Positions 22,426 to 28,418 of a DNA stretch of 47,975 bases are shown one piece after another. Position 1 is the stretch's first letter. Every line of letters starts with the position of its first letter. The stretch is from a virus. The stretch covers positions 1 through 47,975 of IMG/VR virus record IMGVR_UViG_3300024520_000116. One strand, 5' to 3'. A program made the translations under genes and the position numbers. Below the pieces are notes generated by a model. The model had not been told where the DNA came from and did not search any database. It saw nothing but the letters and a program-made list of their open reading frames with translations.

Positions 22426-23403
22426 ATGGGTGAATTGAAAAAGGTCGCGCTGTCCGACATCCGGGAGAACGACGTTGCACTGCGAACCGTGAACCGCGAG
22501 TCCGAAGACTACTTGGGCCTGGTCGAGTCGATCCGGTCCAAGGGCTTCATCGGCGCGATCAGCGTCCGAGAGCGTCAGGACGAAGATGAGACATCGTACT
22601 ACGAGTTGATCGATGGCCTGCATCGCTTCAACGCCTCGAAGGACGCTGGGCTCTCCACGATCAACGTGGATGTCGTCGATCTGGATGAGGACCAAGTCCT
22701 CGAAGCGCAGATCATGGCGAACATCCACAAGATCGAGACGAAGCCGATCGAGTACACTCGTCAGCTCAAGCGCATTCTGACCCGCAACCCGCTGATGACG
22801 GAAGCGGAGCTGGCGGCCAAGCTCGGCAAGAGCGCGTCGTGGATCGCCGGGCGTCTCTCGCTCAACAAGCTGGCGAGCGATCAGGCCAAGACTCTCGTGG
22901 ATGAGGGCAAGATCGGTCTCAGCAACGCTTACGCTTTGGCGAAGCTCCCCGCTGAGGAGCAGGCTGACTGGCTCGACCGGGCGATGACCCTCGCTCCGGA
23001 TGAGTTCATCCCCAAGGTGACTGAGCGTCAGAAGCAGATCCGCGAGGCACGGCGTGCCGGGAAGGAAGCCGGTCCCGCCGAGTTCCAGCCCGTCCCGCAC
23101 ATGCAGAAGCTCAAGGCTCTGAAGGATGAGTTCGAGAACGGCGAGGTTGGTCGCGTGTTGTGCTCCAAGCACAGCGTGGCGAACCCGATCGATGGCTTCG
23201 CTCTCGGAATCAAGTGGGCGCTCCACATGGATCCCGACAGCATCGAGGTCCAGAAGGAGAAGGACGCTGAGCGGAAGGCCCAGCGCGACGAGAAGAAGCG
23301 TCACAAGGCCGCCGAGAAGGCGAAGGCCAAGGCTGAGAAGCTGGCGAAGGAGCTGGAGGAAGCTACGACTGCGGCTGCTGAGGCCGAGGCTTCGCTCGCC
23401 TAA
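22426..23403 (+). CDS. ParB-like DNA-binding protein 1
   Basis: A 325-residue protein. Residues 1-120 are a ParB/Srx N-terminal domain: VALSDIREND, YYELIDGLHRFNASKDAG (about 59-76, the ParB R-motif region) and AQIMANIHKIETKPIEYT (about 95-112). A helix-turn-helix follows: LMTEAELAAKLGKSASWIAGRL. From about residue 275 the C-terminus is a Lys/Glu/Ala-rich coiled coil (QRDEKKRHKAAEKAKAKAEK), probably for dimerisation. ParB-family proteins bind centromere-like sites; stand-alone phage versions also act as regulators. No ParA gene is seen nearby. The gene is GC-rich in third positions, like its downstream neighbour at 23659, suggesting high expression. It starts after a GGAG at 22411-22414. Confidence 0.8.
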   Translation: MGELKKVALSDIRENDVALRTVNRESEDYLGLVESIRSKGFIGAISVRERQDEDETSYYELIDGLHRFNASKDAGLSTINVDVVDLDEDQVLEAQIMANIHKIETKPIEYTRQLKRILTRNPLMTEAELAAKLGKSASWIAGRLSLNKLASDQAKTLVDEGKIGLSNAYALAKLPAEEQADWLDRAMTLAPDEFIPKVTERQKQIREARRAGKEAGPAEFQPVPHMQKLKALKDEFENGEVGRVLCSKHSVANPIDGFALGIKWALHMDPDSIEVQKEKDAERKAQRDEKKRHKAAEKAKAKAEKLAKELEEATTAAAEAEASLA

Positions 23404-23417
23404 CACAACCCGAACAT

Positions 23418-23548
23418 GATGCTGGCATCTGGATGCCTGTTACGACTACATGCAACACGTCGTGACTAACCCTCGCCAGACCAGCATCGGATTCACGGGG
23501 TGCTGCCAGCCATCCTAGACAAACCAGGTTCTCCTGGATGCTGGCATC
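23418..23548. repeat. Palindromic GGCATC/GATGCC repeats after ParB-like gene
   Basis: GATGCTGGCATC occurs at 23418-23429 and again at 23537-23548. The first copy overlaps the palindrome GGCATC-TG-GATGCC (23424-23437). An inverted GATGCTGG (as CCAGCATC) lies at 23481-23488. These share the GGCATC half-site with the inverted repeat at 22368-22399 upstream of the ParB-like gene. The rest of the 255-bp gap has no supported gene apart from the tRNA-like element. A binding array for a ParB-like protein is the simplest reading. Confidence 0.5.
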
Positions 23549-23550
23549 AC

Positions 23551-23624
23551 GGGCTTGTGGTGTAAAGGTTGCACGCTGATGTTCGCGACATTAGAAGACG
23601 AGGTCCGAACCCTCGCATAGCCCA
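23551..23624 (+). tRNA. tRNA-like element with atypical acceptor arm (possible anticodon CGC)
   Basis: A 74-nt cloverleaf can be drawn. The D arm GTGT-AAAGGTT-GCAC is good, as is the T arm CGAGG-TCCGAAC-CCTCG. The anticodon arm is TGATG-TTCGCGA-CATTA, giving anticodon CGC (Ala) if the loop is seven bases. Oddities: an extra base between D and anticodon stems (or a 6-bp anticodon stem), and an acceptor GGGCTTG/CATAGCCC that pairs only with one bulged T. The T loop starts TCC instead of TTC, no CCA is encoded (TCA follows), and there is no G3-U70 Ala identity pair. It may be a decayed tRNA or a tRNA-like regulator. A T-run (TTTTTT) follows at 23631-23636. Confidence 0.45.
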
Positions 23625-23658
23625 TCACCGTTTTTTGTAATTTGAAAAGGATATCATC

Positions 23659-24318
23659 ATGTCGAATGAATTGGTAAAATTGGACGACCTTGGCGATCTG
23701 CCCGTGGCGAAGTATTCGGATGACGATTGGGATGCTGCGGCATCTGGGTCGGCCTTCCTGCCTCGCGTGCAGCTCATGACCTCGAACGCTGGCCTCTGTA
23801 AGCGGGGTGAGTTCAACACGAACCACTACGCTCTCGTCCGGGATCAGAAGTTCGATGACCTCGGGAAGAACGTGGACGTGCTGGTTCTGGTTTGGCGTCC
23901 GAAGGCGCTGGACACGAACGATGGCGTCATCAGTGTGTTCGACCCGAACGACAAAGAGTTCGAGCGCATCCAAGAGAAGTCCCTGACCGTCAAGAACTCG
24001 AACTGCATGTTCGGTCCCGAGTTCCTCATCTGGATTCCGAAGGCGGCCACGTTCGCTACCTTCTTCTTCGGGACCAAGTCTGCTCGCCGTGAGGCTGGCA
24101 ACATGAAGGCTCGCTTGAAGAAGCCTGCCACTCTCGGGAGTCAGTTCTGCAAGAACAAGGACTTCGAGTGGTTCGCTCCTGAGGTGTCGGCTTGCAGCAC
24201 TCCCTTCGACATGCCGAAGAAGGAGGAGCTGATGGCCGCCATCGAGCAGTTCAACAACCCGCCGAAGAACGACACGGAGAACGTGGAAGACGAGGAGGAG
24301 ACCTCCCGGGCTCGCTAG
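23659..24318 (+). CDS. Putative ssDNA-binding protein (paralogue of 43563-44639)
   Basis: A 219-residue protein with AGGA six bases before its ATG. The core (about residues 33-150) contains FLPRVQLMTSNAG, HYALVRDQ, LVLVWRPKALD, CMFGPEFLIWIP and TFFFGTKSARREAG. The C-terminus becomes highly acidic (DTENVEDEEETSR), like the tail of single-strand DNA-binding proteins. The beta-strand-rich core and acidic tail, its place between ParB-like and helicase genes, and high GC3 (strong expression) fit an SSB-like role. No classical OB-fold motif can be read by eye, so this is inference. The 43563 protein repeats the whole core, which shows it is a distinct conserved domain. Confidence 0.55.
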   Translation: MSNELVKLDDLGDLPVAKYSDDDWDAAASGSAFLPRVQLMTSNAGLCKRGEFNTNHYALVRDQKFDDLGKNVDVLVLVWRPKALDTNDGVISVFDPNDKEFERIQEKSLTVKNSNCMFGPEFLIWIPKAATFATFFFGTKSARREAGNMKARLKKPATLGSQFCKNKDFEWFAPEVSACSTPFDMPKKEELMAAIEQFNNPPKNDTENVEDEEETSRAR

Positions 24319-24342
24319 GCTAGGATTCAATTAACCCAGGGC

Positions 24343-24374
24343 GGGCGGAATGGCTGCGGCTGTTCCGTCCGCCC
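24343..24374 (+). terminator. GC-rich hairpin after putative SSB gene
   Basis: GGGCGGA (24343-24349) pairs with TCCGCCC (24368-24374) around an 18-base loop. It lies 25 bp after the stop of the 23659 gene and 11 bp before the chosen start of the next gene. No U-run follows, so it is not a typical rho-independent terminator. It may attenuate transcription or stabilise the 3' end of the upstream mRNA. The in-frame ATG at 24350 is inside the hairpin and is therefore a poor start. Confidence 0.35.
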
Positions 24375-24385
24375 AGGTGGTGCGT

Positions 24386-24892
24386 ATGGACTATGAAATT
24401 TACCCTCTTGCAGTGACCCAGCCCGAGTGGCGGGTCTTTATCGATGTCTGCAAGAACGTCCTAGGGCACTCACCTACGAGGGGAATTGATGCCAGCCATC
24501 TAGATATTGAAGACCCTGCTGCCTTCCTAGGTAGCTTGGATATGGATAATGCCCCATTGGATGCGCTGCGCGATCAGCACAACCTGGGGCATTTCCATTT
24601 CTCTATTAGCTTCATCGCTATACTGGATCTTGAAGCCTGCGGTATGTTGCTCAACACGGGGCTCAAAGTCTCGTGGAAAAGCAATAGGCGTAGGTATGTC
24701 TGCATCGTCACAGGCACCATGATCCAGTGGTATCATGCGGTCATCCAAGGATGCCGTGAGAAGGCGGAGTATGAGTTACGCTGGATTATGAATCGTGTCC
24801 TCGCGCATTTCGAGCGGGCAGGATTCGGCGAGCTATTCTCTCGCTTCAAGAAGCAGCAGCTTCACGACGAAACATTCGCATTAAGATCATAA
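24386..24892 (+). CDS. Protein with ThyX-like C-terminal half, catalytic motif absent
   Basis: A 168-residue protein. ATG 24386 was chosen because AGGTGG sits five bases upstream and the earlier ATG (24350) is in a hairpin. The second half follows the order seen in flavin-dependent thymidylate synthase: strand HFHFSISFI, then a segment ending NRRRYVCIVTG, then TMIQWYHAVI, then a helix EKAEYELRWIMNRVL and GFGELF. This compares with ThyX RYv..GslRxWxxfxxxR..xxAQxEIRxxa..F. The ThyX signature RHRxxSxNExSxRY is not preserved: the RHR position is TGL, though Ser and RRY remain. If related, it is a non-catalytic or changed-function relative. The call is speculative. Confidence 0.35.
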   Translation: MDYEIYPLAVTQPEWRVFIDVCKNVLGHSPTRGIDASHLDIEDPAAFLGSLDMDNAPLDALRDQHNLGHFHFSISFIAILDLEACGMLLNTGLKVSWKSNRRRYVCIVTGTMIQWYHAVIQGCREKAEYELRWIMNRVLAHFERAGFGELFSRFKKQQLHDETFALRS

Positions 24893-24894
24893 TC

Positions 24895-26877
24895 ATGGAC
24901 ATGGAAACAATCAAGAGAATGAAAAAGGCAAGTGACCAGATGACAACATCAACACAAGTAGTTGAGTGCAAACTACGAGTTGGAAAGTTCCGCAAGCTAG
25001 GTAAGCTGCGCTTCACCAAGGGGAGGATCGAGTTTCACTTCGGCTACTGGAAAGGTTTGAACGAAGAGATCAAGTCGATGGAGGGGCATCGCTATCATGG
25101 CTTCGAGCCCAAGCCCCGAAAGATTTGGTCCGTTGTCGATAGCCCACGCAACCGTTTCCAGCTAGCCTTCATGCAGGGTGAGGATCCTTACTCCCACTAC
25201 GATCAGAAGCTAGTCGTCATCAAGACAGAGCGCCCACTCTACGACCACCAAGGGGATATGCTCGGGCACACGATGACATACCACTACGTCATCTTGGCCT
25301 GTGAAATGGGGACCGGAAAGACGCTAGTCTTCATCGAGGCAGCCGAGCGTAGTGGCCTCAAGGATGGCGACATCTGGTATGTTGGTCCGAAGGCTGGTGT
25401 CAAGGCCGTCAGTCGCGAGCTGCTGAAGTGGAAGTCTACCGTCAAGCCTGAGATGATGACTTACGCTGGCATGAAGAAACGGGTCAAGAACTGGATCCCC
25501 GGCACCTCGGCTCCCAAGTTCATCTGTTTCGATGAATGCTCCAAGCTCAAGACACCCACGTCTCAGCAGAGTCAGAGCGCGTTGCACCTTGCGAACGCCA
25601 TGAGAGAAGAGCACGGGGTCGATGGATCCTACCTCATCCTTATGTCTGGCACGCCGGCCCCGAGAACACCTATTGATTGGTGGCATCAGTGTGAGGTGGC
25701 GTGTCCAGGCTTCATCAAGGAGGGCACGGTCGGGAAGTTCACGAACCGACTTCGCGTTGTCGAATACCGTGAGAACACCATCACTGGAGGCCGGTACCCG
25801 CACCCGGTTACGTGGCGTGACGACCCGCGTAAGTGTCAGCAATGCGGACAGATGGAGGGGCACCCGGACCACGCAACAATCAACCGTGGTAATGATGGCT
25901 ATCATCGGTGGCGGAAGTCACGAGACGAGATCAGTTATCTCTACGAGAGAATGAAGGGGCTTGTCCTTGTCAAGTTCAAGAAAGACTGTCTGGATCTTCC
26001 TGACAAACAATATGAGATTATTCGAGTCAAGCCGACCCCCGAGATTATCCGGGCAGCGCGGCTCATCCAAGCTCGTTCGTCCAGAGCCATCACCGCCCTC
26101 ACGCTTACTCGTGAGATTAGCGACGGGTTCCAGTATGTTGAGGTAGCCTCCGGGACTGAGCAGTGCCCTAACTGCCACGGCAAGAAGGAGGTTGAGATCA
26201 TGGTGCCTCTAGAGGATGTTGACATCCTTGCGCCTCAGAAGATCGACACGTCCCAATTCGAGCGAAAGGTTGTGACGTGTGACAACTGTGGAGGAGTCGG
26301 TGAGGTCACGACTTACTCAAGGGATACCGACGCGGTTGGTAGTCCTAAGGATCAGGTCTTCATTGACGACCTCGATTCTCACGAAGATGTTGGACGCTAC
26401 ATTGTCTGGGGAGGATTCACAGGCACCCTGGATCGCTTGGTGGGAATCGCACATCAGCAAGGCTGGGCTACCCTCCGGGTGGATGGCAAGGGATACATTG
26501 GCTGCTCAGCTAGAGGCGAAAAGCTCGATGCCGACATCCTTCTCGACGCTATGGACCGCTCACATCCCAATAGGAAGAAGCTGCTCGTAACCTACCCGAA
26601 GCTCTGTTTCGTTGGTCACCCACAAGCCGGTGGTATGGCACTGACATTGACAGCCTCCCCTACTGAGCTTTTCTACAGCAACTGCTACAACGGTGAAGCC
26701 CGTATGCAAGCTGAGGATCGTGGTCATCGTCTCGGCATGGATAAGAATCGTGGACTCACGATCAAAGACATCATCATGCTGGGGACAGACAAGCTCGTGC
26801 TCGACAACCTCAAGAAGAAGAAGAAGATGCAGGACCTAACTATGGGCCAACTGTCGGATGCATTTACTTCGGCATAG
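24895..26877 (+). CDS. SNF2-like SF2 helicase with internal zinc knuckles
   Basis: A 660-residue SF2 helicase. Motif I is CEMGTGKT (about residues 134-141), motif II FDECSKL (DECS, about 211-217), motif III LMSGTPAP (about 250), and the C-terminal RecA domain ends with MQAEDRGHRLGMDK (about 605), like the SNF2 motif VI QAxDRxHRxGQ. Two zinc-binding insertions lie between the RecA domains: CQQCGQMEGHPDH (about 313) and a DnaJ-like pair CPNCHGKKE/CDNCGGVGE (about 423 and 461). Unlike UvsW, it has an N-terminal 130-residue extension. It is expected to remodel or unwind DNA in replication or recombination. ATG 24895 is used; ATG 24901 is an alternative. Confidence 0.85.
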   Translation: MDMETIKRMKKASDQMTTSTQVVECKLRVGKFRKLGKLRFTKGRIEFHFGYWKGLNEEIKSMEGHRYHGFEPKPRKIWSVVDSPRNRFQLAFMQGEDPYSHYDQKLVVIKTERPLYDHQGDMLGHTMTYHYVILACEMGTGKTLVFIEAAERSGLKDGDIWYVGPKAGVKAVSRELLKWKSTVKPEMMTYAGMKKRVKNWIPGTSAPKFICFDECSKLKTPTSQQSQSALHLANAMREEHGVDGSYLILMSGTPAPRTPIDWWHQCEVACPGFIKEGTVGKFTNRLRVVEYRENTITGGRYPHPVTWRDDPRKCQQCGQMEGHPDHATINRGNDGYHRWRKSRDEISYLYERMKGLVLVKFKKDCLDLPDKQYEIIRVKPTPEIIRAARLIQARSSRAITALTLTREISDGFQYVEVASGTEQCPNCHGKKEVEIMVPLEDVDILAPQKIDTSQFERKVVTCDNCGGVGEVTTYSRDTDAVGSPKDQVFIDDLDSHEDVGRYIVWGGFTGTLDRLVGIAHQQGWATLRVDGKGYIGCSARGEKLDADILLDAMDRSHPNRKKLLVTYPKLCFVGHPQAGGMALTLTASPTELFYSNCYNGEARMQAEDRGHRLGMDKNRGLTIKDIIMLGTDKLVLDNLKKKKKMQDLTMGQLSDAFTSA

Positions 26878-27109
26878 GCACAAGTCCCGAAGAATTGATC
26901 ACTGGCAATGTTTGCACTGTGGTCAAGAGGGTCGTCAAGCAAATGTCCTGCGGACACGATGTGCGATGACTCTCGAAGCAAAGATCGTTTTCCTTTCAAC
27001 CCGAACCTCTGACGAAGATATTTACACTTTCACAGTTTGTGTTCGATGTGACTCATCGTTCATGAGACTTACTATTGACCCCCGACGGAGAGTCTGTTAT
27101 GAGTGTTGA
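26858..27109 (+). CDS. Small zinc-ribbon-like protein
   Basis: An 83-residue protein overlapping the helicase end by 20 bases. It has three Cys pairs: WQCLHCGQEG, VCVRCDS and the final CYEC, suggesting one or two zinc sites. Between the first and second pairs is a strand-like AKIVFLSTRTSDEDIYTF. The start is uncertain: ATG 26858 or an internal ATG (26966). It sits between the helicase and the 40-residue gene at 27113. Because Cys-pair proteins abound in this genome, it is probably real; function unknown. Confidence 0.5.
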   Translation: MHLLRHRHKSRRIDHWQCLHCGQEGRQANVLRTRCAMTLEAKIVFLSTRTSDEDIYTFTVCVRCDSSFMRLTIDPRRRVCYEC

Positions 27110-27112
27110 CAG

Positions 27113-27235
27113 ATGACTTGGACAGAAATTGCAAGACACATCCTTTCAAAAGGAACCCTCAAGGGGATCCCAACTGAAACCCTCAAGGATATGATCGCGG
27201 AACTTGAAGCTATTACCAACCAGGAGACCCAGTGA
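27113..27235 (+). CDS. 40-residue protein
   Basis: A 40-residue gene: MTWTEIARHILSKGTL at the start, a helix-like TETLKDMIAELEAI and end NQETQ. Its TGA (27233-27235) overlaps the GTG start of ParB-like gene 2 (27232), which suggests translational coupling. The sequence reads as two short helices, perhaps dimerising. It was found by reading the gap between larger genes; no homologue is recognised. Confidence 0.45.
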   Translation: MTWTEIARHILSKGTLKGIPTETLKDMIAELEAITNQETQ

Positions 27236-28077
27236 CAACTATGCAAATTAGCGACATCCCGATGTCCATCATCCTCTTTGACGAGGAGTTCAACTGTCGG
27301 GGACCGATCGCCCCTATTGACGTAACCGATCTAGCCAACTCGATCAAGGAGCGTGGGTTGATTCAGCCCGTGGTCGTTTGTCCCTTGACCGGGCATCGCC
27401 TGAACGCCAATCCCGGGAAACAGTTTCTCCTCATCGCTGGCTATCGGCGGTTCACCGCGTTCAAGGTAAACAGCGAGACTAAGATCCCAGCGATCATCCG
27501 CAAGGATATGATCGACGAGACCGAGGCTAGGTTCTTCAACCTGTCCGAGAACCTCCAGCGTAAGGACTTGAATCTTCTTCAGGAAGCTCGAGCCCTAGCA
27601 AAGCTCGAGCGTCTCGGCGTATCGGAGATGGAGGCATCCAAGAAGCTGAACGTCGGACGTGGCTGGGTTCAGGTTCGTTACATGGTCCTACGGTTGCCTG
27701 ACGAGGTTCAGGAGGAGATCGCTGCTGGTTGGATGTCGCAGAAGCAGATTCGAGACTGCTACTCTCACTTCGTGGACTCTGGGAAGGAGGCGTGCTTCAA
27801 CGTCGTCAAGGAGTTCAAGGACGATAAGATCAAGGGGCGCAAGGGCACCCGTAAGAAGGTCAAGAAGAAGAAGGCCAAGGATCACAGCACCAAGAAGGCT
27901 CGTGACCGGAACGAAATCTTCGAGATGCAGGCTCATGTCTATGAGCAGCTTGGAGGTAACAGCATCGTGACTCGTGGCTTTGCTTGGTGTGCTGGAGAGA
28001 TCAGCGACCTGGAATTCCACCAGGCGATGCAGACATTTGCGGAGACTCTCAATAAGCACTACCGTCTGCCGCAGTAA
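27232..28077 (+). CDS. ParB-like DNA-binding protein 2
   Basis: A 281-residue protein from GTG 27232, overlapping the previous stop. It has the canonical ParB N-terminal layout: IPMSIILFDEEFNCRG, DLANSIKERGLIQPVVV, LLIAGYRRFTAFKVN (the G-x-R-R motif) and FFNLSENLQRKDLNLLQEAR (the E-N-L-Q-R-x-D-L-N motif). A helix-turn-helix region (EMEASKKLNVGRGWVQVRYMVLRL) follows, then a basic linker (about residues 200-225, KGRKGTRKKVKKKKAK) and a C-terminal domain. It is closer to bacterial ParB than protein 1. Phage stand-alone ParB-like proteins can be partition or regulatory factors or nucleases. No ParA is seen. Confidence 0.8.
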   Translation: MTTMQISDIPMSIILFDEEFNCRGPIAPIDVTDLANSIKERGLIQPVVVCPLTGHRLNANPGKQFLLIAGYRRFTAFKVNSETKIPAIIRKDMIDETEARFFNLSENLQRKDLNLLQEARALAKLERLGVSEMEASKKLNVGRGWVQVRYMVLRLPDEVQEEIAAGWMSQKQIRDCYSHFVDSGKEACFNVVKEFKDDKIKGRKGTRKKVKKKKAKDHSTKKARDRNEIFEMQAHVYEQLGGNSIVTRGFAWCAGEISDLEFHQAMQTFAETLNKHYRLPQ

Positions 28078-28418
28078 TGATCGACCTATCCAACTACGGG
28101 GACACCGATATTTTGTCCCCTGGAACTATATTCCAAGAACTTGATGCCTCATCTCCCGAGGAAGACTTTGACATCAGTTTCCTTAAGCATATGGTGCATG
28201 GCCATTACCACTTCCCGGTGGTGGCTCGCTCCTGGTGTCTCTGGGAAGAAACTGTCAAAGCTGAGGTCTACTTCAAGTGGGACGTTTGGCACTTTACCCT
28301 TCAAGTGTTTCTATATGATGTCCACCATCAGTGTCCATCGTGTCGGTGCACACAACATGCGGATCTTCAGGAGCCCATCCGTGAGATGTTGGAGGAGCTA
28401 GTCTGTGATCTTCTTTGA
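28077..28418 (+). CDS. Unknown protein before DNA polymerase
   Basis: A 113-residue protein in a TAATG junction with ParB-like gene 2 and overlapping the polymerase start by 14 bases. The N-terminal 40 residues are acidic (SSPEEDFDIS). The middle has aromatic strands (WCLWEETVKAEVYFKWDVWHFTLQVFLYD) and the end has CPSCRCTQHADL, a possible metal site. No family is recognised. Tight coupling to the polymerase gene suggests a replication-linked or processivity-type role, but this is only inference. Confidence 0.55.
   Translation: MIDLSNYGDTDILSPGTIFQELDASSPEEDFDISFLKHMVHGHYHFPVVARSWCLWEETVKAEVYFKWDVWHFTLQVFLYDVHHQCPSCRCTQHADLQEPIREMLEELVCDLL

Noticed and set aside
22399-23406. 335-residue open frame on the minus strand opposite ParB-like gene 1
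   Set aside because: It arises from strong GC3 bias of the + strand gene; the + strand product has clear ParB motifs, while the minus frame is Leu/Arg/Val-rich without any motif.
23515-24330. 271-residue minus-strand frame opposite the SSB-like gene
   Set aside because: It is a GC3 shadow of the + strand gene, whose paralogue at 43563 shows that the + frame is the conserved one.
24343-24374. Strong rho-independent terminator after the SSB-like gene
   Set aside because: The stem is good but there is no U-run, and the next gene begins 12 bases later. It was kept only as a weak hairpin feature.
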